A DNA stretch of 64,000 nt from Aeromonas rivipollensis (GTDB taxonomy: Bacteria; Pseudomonadota; Gammaproteobacteria; Enterobacterales; Aeromonadaceae): assembly GCF_037811135.1 (NCBI RefSeq), contig NZ_CP149130.1:3897001-3961000 (forward strand). The letters run 5' to 3'. Made by a program: the position numbers and the translations under genes. This document shows positions 34,823 through 43,322 of this stretch, one piece after another (position 1 is the first letter of the stretch; each line of letters begins with the position of its first letter). The notes under the pieces were generated by a model. It saw only the letters and a program-made list of their open reading frames with translations. It had not been told where the DNA came from and made no database searches.

Positions 34823-34898
34823 TTACAAACGGAGGGAACCAAGTTCGGGATCCCCGGGTCTGAACCTATGAATCCTCTGTTGTAAGCACTTTTTGTTG
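34823..34898. other. Yaa 3' UTR with weak structure
   Basis: Between the yaaA stop codon and its terminator there are about 75 bases without an ORF. A possible GTTC/GAAC-closed hairpin (about 34841-34863) with a GGATCCCCGGG core is visible. I cannot assign a role. Confidence 0.3.
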
Positions 34899-34924
34899 GC
34901 CGACGTTCATGCGTCGGCTTTTTT
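34899..34924 (+). terminator. Terminator of yaaA
   Basis: GCCGACG, TTCATG loop, CGTCGGC and six Ts, about 75 bp past the stop codon. Confidence 0.93.
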
Positions 34925-34961
34925 CTGCGCGCTGATCTCCACAGCCCGGGCGACAGGCAGC

Positions 34962-34987
34962 AAAACGGCCATCCGAGGATGGCCGTT
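34962..34987 (-). terminator. Terminator of srmB
   Basis: AACGGCCATCC, GA, GGATGGCCGTT; on the minus strand it is followed by TTTTG. It lies 18 bp past the srmB stop codon. Confidence 0.9.
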
Positions 34988-35004
34988 GCAGCGTCAATGG
35001 GGCA

Positions 35005-36228
35005 TTACTTCTTTTTCTTCTTGGCGCTCTTTTTCTTGCCATCCTTCGGCTTTTTCTTCTTCACCGGCACCCGCGCCTCCTTGTGCCTGGGGCGCAGCTC
35101 CTCGATCACCCGGCGCTTGAGGCGCTCCTCGGTGTAGCGCTCTATCTTGGCCACCATGGCCATGTCGTGGGCCTCTACCAGGCTGATGGCGCAGCCACGG
35201 TTGCCGGCGCGACCGGTCCGGCCGATACGGTGGACGTAGACGTCGGTGCCGTAGGGCATGTCGTAGTTGATGACGTGGCTGACGTTGGGCAGGTCGATGC
35301 CCCGGGCGGCTACATCGGTGGCGATGAGGAAGGGCACCTCCCCTTCATGGAACTTGCGGATCGACTCGACGCGCTTGCTCTGCTCCATCTCGCCACGGAT
35401 CCAGGCACAGGGGACGCCGGCCGCCTGCAACTGGCCGGAGAGCTCCGCCAGCCGCTCGCGGGTCTTGACGAAGACAATGGCCTTCTGGGTCTGGGGATCC
35501 TTCAGAATGTGGATCAGCAGCGCCAGCTTGTGGGCGGCGTCATCGGCCAGGTGCACCCACTGGGTGATGGGCCGGCGCTCGCTGCGGGGCGGCTCGGCAT
35601 GTAGCTCCACCGGATCTTTGAGGATCTCGCTCGCGAACTTCTCGAGACCGGCCCCTTCCAGGGTGGCGGAGAAGAGCATGGTGTGCTTGCGGTAACGGGC
35701 CTCTGCCACTATGCGGTTCACATCCTTGATGAAGCCCATGTCCAGCATGCGGTCCGCTTCATCCAGCACCAGCACCTCGATGTCGTGGCTCTCGAACTCT
35801 TCCTTTTCTATGTACTCCAGCAGGCGACCCGGGGTGGCCACCACTATGTCGGTGGTCTTGGTCAGTGCCGGCAGTTGCTCCTCATGACTGACGCCGCCGA
35901 TGATGGTCTCGATGCTGAGATGGGTATGCACCGCCAGCGCCCTGGCATGGGCACTGACCTGCAGCGCCAGCTCGCGGGTCGGGGTCAGGATCAGCATGCG
36001 GCACGGGCCCGGCTTGCGACGCGGGAAGTCCAGCAGGTGCTGCATGGCGGGCAGCAGGAAGGCGGCTGTCTTGCCGGTACCGGTCGGAGCGGATGCCAGA
36101 ATATCGCGGCCGTCCAGGGCTGGCTCCAGCACCATCTGCTGAATGGTGGTGGGGCGGGTGAATCCCATCTCGGCCAAGGCCCGGTTGAGGGCTGGATTCA
36201 GGTCGAAATCATCAAAGGACTGGCTCAT
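35005..36228 (-). CDS. srmB: DEAD-box RNA helicase SrmB
   Basis: A 407-residue ATP-dependent RNA helicase for early 50S assembly. The motifs are in order: Q motif (FTRPTTIQQ), motif I APTGTGKTAAF, PTRELALQ, TPGRL, VLDEADRMLDMGF, SAT, then the second RecA domain with ATDVAARGID and HRIGRTGRAGNRG. The tail is a lysine run. It is divergent from trmN6 as in E. coli, which, with the short C-terminus, distinguishes it from RhlE and DeaD. Confidence 0.94.
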   Translation of the reverse strand: MSQSFDDFDLNPALNRALAEMGFTRPTTIQQMVLEPALDGRDILASAPTGTGKTAAFLLPAMQHLLDFPRRKPGPCRMLILTPTRELALQVSAHARALAVHTHLSIETIIGGVSHEEQLPALTKTTDIVVATPGRLLEYIEKEEFESHDIEVLVLDEADRMLDMGFIKDVNRIVAEARYRKHTMLFSATLEGAGLEKFASEILKDPVELHAEPPRSERRPITQWVHLADDAAHKLALLIHILKDPQTQKAIVFVKTRERLAELSGQLQAAGVPCAWIRGEMEQSKRVESIRKFHEGEVPFLIATDVAARGIDLPNVSHVINYDMPYGTDVYVHRIGRTGRAGNRGCAISLVEAHDMAMVAKIERYTEERLKRRVIEELRPRHKEARVPVKKKKPKDGKKKSAKKKKK

Positions 36229-36258
36229 GGCAATACTCGGTCATTAAGGAAACGGCAG

Positions 36259-36318
36259 ATTATAGGCGATTATGCCGCCGGCTCCTATGGCGACTGTGGC
36301 TTAGCCGCTATAATCGCC
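36259..36318. promoter_or_regulatory. Divergent promoter region of srmB and trmN6
   Basis: TATAAT occurs on the minus strand at 36259-36264 and on the plus strand at 36309-36314. An inverted repeat, GGCGATTAT (36265-36273) and ATAATCGCC (36310-36318), overlaps the plus-strand -10. The -35 elements are weak. Confidence 0.45.
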
Positions 36319-36356
36319 GACCATTTTCGCCATGGCAGACGAGCAACGAGGGTCAG

Positions 36357-37067
36357 ATGGGGCGTAGCAGCGGTTTTACTTTCAAACAATTTCACATCGA
36401 CCATGACCGCTGTGCCATGAAGGTGGGCACCGACGGCATACTGCTGGGGGCCTGGACGCCGGTCGACAATGCCCGCCGGATCCTCGACATCGGCACCGGC
36501 ACCGGGCTCATCGCCCTGATGCTGGCCCAGCGCAGCACGAACGACTGCCGGATCGACGGGGTGGAGCTGGATAAGGATGCAGCGGACCAGGCCAGGGATA
36601 ACGTGGCGGCCTCCCCCTGGGCCACCCGGGTCAGCATCATAGAGAGCGCCATTCAGGATTATCAGGCGGCTCCTTACGATCTCATCGTCTCCAACCCCCC
36701 CTATTTCGTTGCAGGTCAGGTATTTAGCGATCCGGCCAGGGCGCTCGCCCGTCACACTGGCGCACTCGATCCCCATGCGCTGCTGGCGGCAAGCCGTCGT
36801 CTGCTGAGTCAGGATGGGCGGCTGGCGCTGGTGCTGCCCACCGCCATGGCTGATGAAATTTTATGCATCTCGGCGGATTATGATCTGTACAGCCTTTGTT
36901 ATACAGCTGTTATCACCAGGGAGGGGAAAGAGGCAAATCGCGTTTTATTGCTACTTGGCAGAGGATTAAGCAGGTGCGAGCAGGGTGAAATTGTGATCCA
37001 TTCTACTGCCGGAGGCTATTCCGACAGATACATCCAACTAACCAGCCCCTTCTATTTGAAGATGTAA
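36357..37067 (+). CDS. trmN6: tRNA1(Val) (adenine(37)-N6)-methyltransferase TrmN6
   Basis: A 236-residue SAM-dependent methyltransferase (YfiC) that modifies A37 of tRNA-Val1. The substrate-recognition opening FTFKQFHIDHDRCAMKVGTD, SAM motif ILDIGTGTGLIALMLAQR, VELDKDAADQARDN and the N6-adenine signature IVSNPPYF are all visible. It is divergent from srmB, the conserved pairing. GAGG lies six bases before ATG 36357. Confidence 0.95.
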   Translation: MGRSSGFTFKQFHIDHDRCAMKVGTDGILLGAWTPVDNARRILDIGTGTGLIALMLAQRSTNDCRIDGVELDKDAADQARDNVAASPWATRVSIIESAIQDYQAAPYDLIVSNPPYFVAGQVFSDPARALARHTGALDPHALLAASRRLLSQDGRLALVLPTAMADEILCISADYDLYSLCYTAVITREGKEANRVLLLLGRGLSRCEQGEIVIHSTAGGYSDRYIQLTSPFYLKM

Positions 37068-37151
37068 ATTTCGCCTTGAACTATTTTTTCACATCATTAT
37101 GCTGACTAGCAAACGAGCACCCGCTCAAGACCAGCTCAAACCACTGGTGGC

Positions 37152-37181
37152 GATGAAAAAAGCAGCGGGGCTCCTTTTTTT
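37152..37181. terminator. Hairpin between trmN6 and brnQ
   Basis: AAAAAAGCAGC, GGG, GCTCCTTTTTTTT, a five-base stem with one mismatch plus long A and T runs, about 85 bp past the trmN6 stop codon. Confidence 0.6.
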
Positions 37182-37258
37182 TACCCCTGAACAACGCCGG
37201 TCACTGACCAATAAAAAACTATAACAAGCAATAGTTTACAAGACAGACGAGGTTGAAC

Positions 37259-38566
37259 TTGACGAAATCACTCACATTGTCCGATGTACTCGGATTGGGC
37301 TTCATGACCTTCGCCTTCTATCTGGGCGCAGGCAACATCATCTTCCCGCCTCTGGCCGGTTACATGGCGGGTGAGCACCTCTCCCTGGCCATGCTGGGCT
37401 TCCTAGTGACCGCCGTGGGCCTGCCCCTCATCACCATTCTCGCCGTCGCCAAGGCCGGCAACGGCTGGGCCGGCATGACCAAGTTGCTGCCCACCGGCGT
37501 CGCCACCGCCCTGGCCGTCGCCATCTACATCATCATAGGCCCGGCCTTCGCCGCTCCCCGTACCGGCCTGGTGGCCTACGAGATGGGCCTCAAGCCCTTC
37601 CTGGGTGACATGGGTCAATCCGGGCTGGTCGCCTACACCGTGGTCTTCTTCGGGATCGCCATCCTGGTCTCCCTCAATCAGGGCAAGCTGATGGATGCCA
37701 TCGGCAAATACCTGACCCCGGTGCTGATGCTGCTGCTGCTGACCCTGGCCGTCGGCGTCTTCGTCGCACCGCAGGGCACCATGCCCGCCTCGTCCGGCGA
37801 CTATCAGCACAGCCCGCTGGTGAAAGGGATCCTGGAAGGCTACAACACCATGGATACCCTGGCGTCCCTGATGTTTGGCGCCCTGATCGTCGATCTGCTG
37901 CGCAAGAAAGGCATTCACGACTATCAGAGCCAGTTCAAGTACCTGGCCATCGCCGGCATCATCTCCGCCATCGGCCTGTCCGTGGTCTATGTCTCCCTGT
38001 TCCAGCTGGGTAACACCGCGGCCGGTGTCGCCACCGACGTCAGCAATGGCGGTGCCATCGTCAACGCCTACGTGCTGAGCCTGTTCGGTCAGCCGGGTCA
38101 GTTCATCCTGGCAGCCATCATCACCCTGGCCTGCTTCACTACGGCCGTGGGCCTGATCTCCGCCTGCTCCGACTTCTTCCACAATCTCACCGGCGTGAGC
38201 TACCAGAAGCTGGTGGTACTGCTGGGTGTCGTCTGTGCCGTGGTGGCCAACGTCGGCCTGAGCCAGCTCATCAGCCTCTCCATCCCGGTGCTGGTCGCCA
38301 TCTATCCGGTGGCCGTGGCCCTGGTGCTGGTCACCTTCCTGAAGGGTTACTTCGGGCGCCCTCGCCTGGTGTTCCGCTCCGTGCTGCTGGTTGCCTTCCT
38401 GTTCGGCTGCCTGGACGGTCTGGGTGCTGCCGGCATGAAGATGGATGCGTTCGCCTTCTTGCCGCTGTTCGACAAGGGCCTGGCCTGGTTGCTGCCCACC
38501 CTGCTGGCCTGCGGCCTGGGCACCCTGGTGCGCGGTGGTGACAAGCTGGCCGCCGAAGCCGCCTGA
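37259..38566 (+). CDS. brnQ: Branched-chain amino acid transporter BrnQ
   Basis: A 435-residue sodium-coupled transporter for leucine, isoleucine and valine with about twelve membrane segments. The N-terminal LGFMTFAFYLGAGNIIFPP and GPAFAAPRTGLVAYEMG are hallmarks of the LIVCS family, with TAVGLISACSDFF and PVLVAIYPVAVALV later. I choose the TTG at 37259: GAGG at 37249-37252 is six bases away, while the TTG at 37253 touches it. There is no ATG near. It is monocistronic with a downstream hairpin. Confidence 0.93.
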   Translation: MTKSLTLSDVLGLGFMTFAFYLGAGNIIFPPLAGYMAGEHLSLAMLGFLVTAVGLPLITILAVAKAGNGWAGMTKLLPTGVATALAVAIYIIIGPAFAAPRTGLVAYEMGLKPFLGDMGQSGLVAYTVVFFGIAILVSLNQGKLMDAIGKYLTPVLMLLLLTLAVGVFVAPQGTMPASSGDYQHSPLVKGILEGYNTMDTLASLMFGALIVDLLRKKGIHDYQSQFKYLAIAGIISAIGLSVVYVSLFQLGNTAAGVATDVSNGGAIVNAYVLSLFGQPGQFILAAIITLACFTTAVGLISACSDFFHNLTGVSYQKLVVLLGVVCAVVANVGLSQLISLSIPVLVAIYPVAVALVLVTFLKGYFGRPRLVFRSVLLVAFLFGCLDGLGAAGMKMDAFAFLPLFDKGLAWLLPTLLACGLGTLVRGGDKLAAEAA

Positions 38567-38584
38567 TCCTCATCCCGACGACAT

Positions 38585-38622
38585 AAAAAAGAGGCCAGCT
38601 TTCGCTGGCCTCTTTCATTTTT
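38585..38622. terminator. Bidirectional terminator after brnQ
   Basis: AAAGAGGCCAGC, TTTC, GCTGGCCTCTTT, A-run upstream and T-run downstream, about 20 bp past brnQ and 30 bp from the convergent small gene. Confidence 0.93.
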
Positions 38623-38653
38623 GCAACGGGTGCATGGCAAATCGGGTTAGTGC

Positions 38654-38881
38654 TCAGAGCACGGATGCCGGCTTGGGTTTGCCAGCCAGGCCGTACCAGT
38701 GGCTCTCGACCTGGCCGGCATGCCAGCGCAGGCTGCCCCAGGGCTGCTCACTCTGCCAGCGCGGGAAGTTGATCTGCACGCTGTTGTCTTCGTACTTGTA
38801 GAGCGAGGTGCTGATCTGGATATCCGACAGGATAAGCAGCAGCACCCCACAGATGACAGTCCATTTCAGCATCGTCCACAT
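38654..38881 (-). CDS. Small single-span membrane protein, unknown function
   Basis: A 75-residue protein I do not recognise. Residues about 5-22 (LKWTVICGVLLLILSDI) form one membrane span or uncleaved signal anchor. The rest is soluble and aromatic-rich (five Trp in all) with two Trp-Gly/His patches (QPWGSLRWHAG, SHWYGLAGK). It begins five bases after the cheX stop and reads on from zur-cheX, so it is probably a third gene of that unit. The start could also be ATG 38872. Confidence 0.6.
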   Translation of the reverse strand: MWTMLKWTVICGVLLLILSDIQISTSLYKYEDNSVQINFPRWQSEQPWGSLRWHAGQVESHWYGLAGKPKPASVL

Positions 38882-38886
38882 GGCGG

Positions 38887-39348
38887 TTACTCGAAGCAGA
38901 TCTCTATGGTGGCACGGCCGTACTCGGAATCGAACGGCATCATGATCTTGGCACCGTCAGCCCTGTGGGTGATGGTGTGATTGGGGCCGGAGACGATGAT
39001 GGGGGTCGCCATGTCGAACTCATAGCCCTTCTCCCCCAGCATGCGCTTGGCACCACCGGTCACCATGTTGGTGATCTCGCCCACCATGTCGGTTACCTCT
39101 TCGTTGATGGTGGCCGGTGCCTCCCCCAGCATGCGGCGCATGATCTCCAGCGCCAGCCCCTTCTCGAAGCTGATGGAGAGGGAGCCACGGGTCTGCGGAC
39201 CCACCATGCCGATGAGGCCGGAGACATCTCCCCGCGCCAGCTCGTCCGTCTTGCGCTTGGGCGCGCCGGGTTTGAGCTCCAGCTGTGCCATGGTGGAGAG
39301 CACATTGAGCAGGGAGAGCAGGAACGGGTTTACAAAATCAGCCTTCAT
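38887..39348 (-). CDS. cheX: CheX-family chemotaxis protein
   Basis: A 153-residue protein of the CheC/CheX/FliY phosphatase group, which removes phosphate from CheY. The catalytic Glu and Asn appear in MVGEITNMVTGGAKRMLGEK; the start [20 protein letters not shown] and the SLSISFEKGLALEIMRRMLG stretch are typical of CheX-like proteins in gammaproteobacteria. ATG 39348 follows AGGA by seven bases and lies inside the zur 3' end, an 11-bp overlap. There is no chemotaxis operon nearby. Confidence 0.87.
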   Translation of the reverse strand: MKADFVNPFLLSLLNVLSTMAQLELKPGAPKRKTDELARGDVSGLIGMVGPQTRGSLSISFEKGLALEIMRRMLGEAPATINEEVTDMVGEITNMVTGGAKRMLGEKGYEFDMATPIIVSGPNHTITHRADGAKIMMPFDSEYGRATIEICFE

Positions 39349-39796
39349 CTTCACTTCCTAGGGTGTCAGAGCAACGAGCACATTGACCATGGGCCTCTAT
39401 GGTCTTGTTGGTAATAGTAAAACCATGCTGGTGAGCCTGCTCGGAAAAGGCGCTGTCGATGGCCGGATCGTGCAGCTCCACCACCTCCTTGCAGCGATCG
39501 CAGATCAGCAGCTGCATGGGATGGGCATGGTCAAAGTGGCAGCAGAAAATGAAGGCGTTGAGCGACTCCACCTTGTGGGCGAACCCCTGCTCGAGCAGAA
39601 AGTCGAGCGCCCGGTAGACGGTGGGGGGCTTGGCATGGGCCTCGGTCTGCTGCAACTGGGCCAGCAGATCATAGGCGCTGATGGCATTGCCATGGGCGGC
39701 AAGCAGCCGGAACACCTGGCGCCGGGTCGGGGTGAAACGGATCCCCCGCTGGTCGCAGAGACGTTCCGCTCGTTGTAGAAGTAGGTCTTGATTCAT
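39338..39796 (-). CDS. zur: Zinc uptake regulator Zur (Fur family)
   Basis: A 152-residue Fur-family repressor. The winged helix contains [17 protein letters not shown] and [20 protein letters not shown]. The C-terminal domain has two CxxC pairs ([12 protein letters not shown] and CARCSD) for structural zinc. [16 protein letters not shown] places His/Cys ligands as in Zur rather than Fur. The gene overlaps cheX. I could not find a Zur box in its own promoter. Confidence 0.88.
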   Translation of the reverse strand: MNQDLLLQRAERLCDQRGIRFTPTRRQVFRLLAAHGNAISAYDLLAQLQQTEAHAKPPTVYRALDFLLEQGFAHKVESLNAFIFCCHFDHAHPMQLLICDRCKEVVELHDPAIDSAFSEQAHQHGFTITNKTIEAHGQCARCSDTLGSEDEG

Positions 39797-39932
39797 GATC
39801 ACGCAGATACCCTGTCAATTAGCCGGATACTATCACAGGGCCCCCTGTGCGCGGCGACAAAATTCATTTTCTGAGGCTGTCTCACCTTGTGGTAGAATCC
39901 GGCCCCTTATTTTGCCAACCCGGATGATTTTT

Positions 39933-40919
39933 ATGCAGGCGCAGCGCTTCTCCATCGCCCCCATGCTGGACTGGACCGATCGGCATTGCCGTTATTTCCA
40001 CCGTCTGATGACCCGCCAGACACTGCTCTATACCGAGATGGTGACCACGGGTGCCATCATCCATGGCAAAGGGGATTATCTGGGTTACAGCGAGCAGGAA
40101 CATCCCCTCGCCCTGCAGCTGGGTGGCAGCAACCCGGCGGACCTGGCCCGTTGTGCCAGGCTGGCCGAGGAGCGCGGCTATGACGAGATCAACCTCAACG
40201 TGGGTTGCCCGTCGGATCGCGTCCAGAACGGCCGATTCGGCGCCTGTCTGATGGGGGAGCCCGCCCTGGTGGCCGACTGCGTCAAGGCGATGCGCGATGT
40301 GGTGAGCATTCCGGTGACAGTGAAGACCCGTATCGGCATCGATGATCAAGACTCCTATGAATTCTTGCAGGCCTTCATCGAGCAGGTGCGCGACGCCGGC
40401 TGCGAGACCTTCATCGTCCACGCCCGCAAGGCCTGGCTGAGCGGCCTGAGCCCGAGGGAGAACCGCGAGATCCCGCCGCTCGATTACCCGCGCGTCTATA
40501 GGGTCAAGAAAGACTATCCCGAGCTGACCATAGCCCTCAACGGCGGGGTCAACTCCCTCGAGCAGACCCTGGAGCACCTGCAGCAGGTGGACGGCGTCAT
40601 GATGGGCCGCGAGGCGTACCAGAACCCCTACATCCTGGCCGAGGTCGACAACCGGGTATTCGGCCAGGGTGGCGAGCTGCCGAGCCGCCACGAGGTGGTG
40701 CGCATGATGCTGCCCTACATGGAGCAGGAGCTGGCCAAGGGCAACTACCTCTCCCACATGACCCGTCACATGCTGGGCCTGTTCCAGAACATGCAGGGGG
40801 CCCGCGCCTGGCGCCGCCACCTGAGCGAGAACGCCTGCAAACCCGGGGCCGGCATCCAGGTGGTGCTGGATGCCATGGCCAAGGTGCCCGAATTCGCCCC
40901 GACCGGATCGGTGGAGTAA
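39933..40919 (+). CDS. dusA: tRNA-dihydrouridine(20/20a) synthase DusA
   Basis: A 328-residue FMN enzyme reducing uridine 20 in the tRNA D-loop. Key parts are [20 protein letters not shown] (FMN site), [20 protein letters not shown] with the catalytic cysteine, [16 protein letters not shown], and the DusA-specific [20 protein letters not shown]. The start is ATG 39933; the longer frame adds 46 unrelated residues. It is divergent from zur. A tiny membrane protein gene follows two bases after the stop. Confidence 0.96.
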   Translation: MQAQRFSIAPMLDWTDRHCRYFHRLMTRQTLLYTEMVTTGAIIHGKGDYLGYSEQEHPLALQLGGSNPADLARCARLAEERGYDEINLNVGCPSDRVQNGRFGACLMGEPALVADCVKAMRDVVSIPVTVKTRIGIDDQDSYEFLQAFIEQVRDAGCETFIVHARKAWLSGLSPRENREIPPLDYPRVYRVKKDYPELTIALNGGVNSLEQTLEHLQQVDGVMMGREAYQNPYILAEVDNRVFGQGGELPSRHEVVRMMLPYMEQELAKGNYLSHMTRHMLGLFQNMQGARAWRRHLSENACKPGAGIQVVLDAMAKVPEFAPTGSVE

Positions 40920-40921
40920 GC

Positions 40922-41071
40922 ATGTATCGCTTCACCGGTTCCTGGCTGCACAAGGCGCTGGTTCGCCTCTGTGCCGGCATGCTGGCCATCCTCGGCATCA
41001 AGCTCAGCCCTTTCTATCTGCTCGGGCTCCTGATAGTGCTTGGTCTGCACAGGGAGCAGTTGCTCGGCTGA
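40922..41071 (+). CDS. 49-residue membrane protein downstream of dusA
   Basis: A very short ORF (MYRFTGSWLHKALVRL at the start) with two hydrophobic stretches (about residues 15-25 and 30-42) and a basic amphipathic N-terminus. It begins two bases after the dusA stop with GGAG six bases before the ATG, so translation is coupled. In enterics pspG follows dusA, but this sequence does not resemble PspG. Function unknown; position, ribosome binding site and terminator support it being real. Confidence 0.65.
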   Translation: MYRFTGSWLHKALVRLCAGMLAILGIKLSPFYLLGLLIVLGLHREQLLG

Positions 41072-41092
41072 CTTCGCCAGCCCTCAGGCAAG

Positions 41093-41126
41093 AAAAAGCC
41101 GGAACAGCGATGTTCCGGCTTTTTTT
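41093..41126 (+). terminator. Terminator of the dusA unit
   Basis: AAAAAGCCGGAACA, GCGA, TGTTCCGGCTTTTT with further Ts, 20 bp past the 49-codon gene. It also faces the convergent gene at 41147. Confidence 0.95.
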
Positions 41127-41146
41127 ATCTGGATGGTGGCGCCCGC

Positions 41147-41572
41147 TCACTCCTCCAGCGCCACAAACTGCAATTCCGGGGGGGAGGAGGTCAGCACGTC
41201 GGCGCAGTAATCCCAGGTCGAGATGCGATAGTGCTGCAAGTCTTCGTCCAGGTGCAGACCATCGGACTCCTGATGGAACCAGCTGGCAAAACGGGACGGC
41301 GTGATCAGCTGGATCTGCTCCTCGATGACGTGGCTGTCCCGCCCTTCCGCCAGATCGCAATCTTCCATCACCCTCACGGCGAAGATATGGCGGAAATTGA
41401 CCCGGCACAGCGGCTGCGGCGGCAGATCTATGCTGCGGGCACGCCCCAGCATGACGGTCAGGGTGTCACTCCAGATGTCCTGATGCAGTTCGGCCACAAC
41501 CAGACCGGGGGGAAGTTGGCGGGAGGGTGCCCAGGGCACGGCCACCTGCCGGATGGCATTCTTCTGTTCCAT
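41147..41572 (-). CDS. Conserved hypothetical protein, 141 residues
   Basis: I do not recognise a family. The protein is soluble-looking and acidic, with no signal peptide or membrane span (MEQKNAIRQVAVPWAPSRQL at the start; RVNFRHIFAVRVMEDCDLA in the middle). GAGGTGG lies five bases before ATG 41572, which decides the start against a frame 16 residues longer. It lies between dusA and hupA; nothing in the neighbourhood suggests a role. Confidence 0.72.
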   Translation of the reverse strand: MEQKNAIRQVAVPWAPSRQLPPGLVVAELHQDIWSDTLTVMLGRARSIDLPPQPLCRVNFRHIFAVRVMEDCDLAEGRDSHVIEEQIQLITPSRFASWFHQESDGLHLDEDLQHYRISTWDYCADVLTSSPPELQFVALEE

Positions 41573-41640
41573 ATCCACCTCACTACAGCGCATGCCATAT
41601 CCTGAGTGTATCTGAAACAAATTTTAACGAAGATGGCAAG

Positions 41641-41667
41641 AAAAAACCCGGCAGGAGCCGGGTTTCA
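41641..41667 (-). terminator. Terminator of hupA
   Basis: AAACCCGGC, AGGA, GCCGGGTTT; minus-strand transcripts end in Ts. It lies about 20 bp past hupA. Confidence 0.92.
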
Positions 41668-41685
41668 TTTGATTACTTTACGCGA

Positions 41686-41958
41686 TTACTTGACGGCGTC
41701 TTTCAGCGCCTTGCCTGCCACAAAGGACGGCACATTGGCGGCTGCAATCTGGATCTCTTTACCAGTTTGCGGGTTGCGACCGGTGCGGCCCGCGCGATGG
41801 TTGACCTTGAAGGTACCAAAACCCACCAACTGAACGGCATCGCCCTCTTTCAGGCTCTGGGTAATACCATTGATGATCTCTTCCAGAGCAACTTTGGCCT
41901 GAGCTTTGCTCAGGTCTGCTTTGGCGGCAATTGCATCGACAAGTTGAGCTTTGTTCAT
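41686..41958 (-). CDS. hupA: DNA-binding protein HU-alpha
   Basis: A 90-residue nucleoid protein that bends DNA as a dimer. The start [40 protein letters not shown] and [18 protein letters not shown] are nearly identical to E. coli HupA, including the proline at the beta-arm tip. AAAGGAAATGTT precedes ATG 41958. The longer open frame adds eight residues and is discarded. Confidence 0.97.
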   Translation of the reverse strand: MNKAQLVDAIAAKADLSKAQAKVALEEIINGITQSLKEGDAVQLVGFGTFKVNHRAGRTGRNPQTGKEIQIAAANVPSFVAGKALKDAVK

Positions 41959-42296
41959 AACATTTCCTTTATGATCGGGCATTTAGCACCGGGCCACTCT
42001 ATTCAAAAAAAAACACTCAGGCAAAGGCTTTATCAGCCGGATTGGCTTGAATGCTGGGGTTTTCATCAAGATCTGCGGAAATAGTCACATATCTCGCCCC
42101 TGCGTCCTCCTGACAGGCGACACGGGACCAGAAACCGACGGAGACTTGTATGCAAACCCCCGCCTGATGTAACAATATCCCCACACTCCTATTGACGGTC
42201 AACAGGATTTTCCCTAGTTATAGGAGTGTCGTCAGTCGCTGAGAATGACCGAAGGCCTGCAGCCATCGCGCTTCATGCCATGCCCATGGAGGGACT
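41959..42296. other. Intergenic region between hupA and rsd
   Basis: 338 bp with divergent promoters and no convincing ORF. A perfect 10-bp inverted repeat, ACACTCCTAT (42183-42192) and ATAGGAGTGT (42220-42229), encloses TTGAC-G-GTCAA (42192-42202), whose left arm can double as a -35 for rsd. Confidence 0.5.
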
Positions 42297-42779
42297 ATGT
42301 TAACTGAACTGGAACAAACCAAGCGCGCGTTGGCAGGCAAACACAGGGCAATCGATGACTGGCTGGATGCCAGGCAGGCATTGCTGGTCGAGTACATGCG
42401 GCTGGCCGGGCTCATGCCCACCAAGTCCAAGCAACGCTCCCTTCCCGGTCATGTCGAACTGCAACGCTTCTGCGAACAGCTGGTCGACTACGTCAGCGCC
42501 GGTCATTTCGAGATCTACAACCACGTGGTCACCGCCTTCGAGCAAGCCAGCGGTGACAAGCTGGAGCTGGCCAAACGCATCTATCCCCATATCCGTGCCT
42601 GCACCGAGTTTGCCCTGGAGTTCAACGACAAATACAGCAATGCCGACGAGGCCCAGCTGTTGCAGCTCGATGAGGATCTGAATCAGCTGGGTCCTGTGCT
42701 GGAGGACAGATTCAAGCAGGAGGACAGGCTGGTCAAGGCGCTTCAGGTTGTCGAATCCCTCAGTCGCCAGCGGGTCTGA
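42297..42779 (+). CDS. rsd: Sigma-70 regulator Rsd
   Basis: A 160-residue protein of the Rsd/AlgQ family, an anti-sigma factor that binds sigma-70 in stationary phase. It aligns with E. coli Rsd in DDWLDARQALLVEYMRLAGL, RFCEQLVDYVSAGHFEIYNH and the C-terminal LGPVLEDRFKQEDRLVKAL. GGAGGG lies just before ATG 42297. Probably monocistronic, followed by a PilZ gene about 100 bp on. Confidence 0.92.
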   Translation: MLTELEQTKRALAGKHRAIDDWLDARQALLVEYMRLAGLMPTKSKQRSLPGHVELQRFCEQLVDYVSAGHFEIYNHVVTAFEQASGDKLELAKRIYPHIRACTEFALEFNDKYSNADEAQLLQLDEDLNQLGPVLEDRFKQEDRLVKALQVVESLSRQRV

Positions 42780-42881
42780 TGCTCAATATCGGAGCCAGTT
42801 CAACATCCTGATGCGCCAGCTACATTACACTCTGGGGCATGGATGGTTAGCACTGTGCTCGCACGCAGACCGGAGATGAAC

Positions 42882-43265
42882 ATGGCCGAGCGCCGCCACT
42901 TTACCCGAATCTTCTATTTGACCGCCGCCAAACTGACCCAGGGGGTGCGCCAGTGGCGTACCCAGCTGGTGGATGTCTCCCTGCAGGGTGCCCTGCTGCT
43001 CAGGCCCGAGGATTGGGTCGGCAGCGACGACAAGGAGTACGAGATCTGCTTCATGCTGGGCGGCAGTGACATCGAGATCAAGATGCAGGTCGAACTGACC
43101 CACGAGGCCAGCAAGAAGCTGGGTTTCTACTGCCACCACATCGACATCGACAGCGCCACTCATCTCAAGCGGATGATGGAACTGAACATAGGTGAAGAGC
43201 AGCTCCTGTATCGCGAGCTGGAGCAGCTGCTGCAAGAACACAGGGAACACAATCCCCCCTCCTGA
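42882..43265 (+). CDS. PilZ domain-containing protein
   Basis: A 127-residue single-domain PilZ protein that should bind cyclic-di-GMP. RRHFTR and the DVSLQGALLL strand carry the two halves of the site (RxxxR and D/NxSxxG; here ERRHFTRIFY and VDVSLQGA). I start at ATG 42882, six bases after GGAG; the open frame is longer. It resembles stand-alone PilZ adaptors in Vibrio. Convergent with radA, beyond which lies a second, larger PilZ protein. Confidence 0.88.
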   Translation: MAERRHFTRIFYLTAAKLTQGVRQWRTQLVDVSLQGALLLRPEDWVGSDDKEYEICFMLGGSDIEIKMQVELTHEASKKLGFYCHHIDIDSATHLKRMMELNIGEEQLLYRELEQLLQEHREHNPPS

Positions 43266-43278
43266 TCCGTCATCAATG

Positions 43279-43306
43279 AAAAAGGAGCCTCACAGGCTCC
43301 TTTTTT
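43279..43306. terminator. Bidirectional terminator between PilZ gene and radA
   Basis: AAAAAGGAGCC, TCACA, GGCTCCTTTTTT between convergent genes. Confidence 0.94.
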
Positions 43307-43322
43307 GTGCTCTTTTACGCTG

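Noticed and set aside
39780..39930. A Zur box in the zur-dusA intergenic region
   Set aside because: No stretch resembles the GAAATGTTATANTATAACATTTC palindrome closely enough.
42017..42202. A 61-codon frame upstream of hupA
   Set aside because: It spans the hupA and rsd promoter region and lacks a ribosome binding site.
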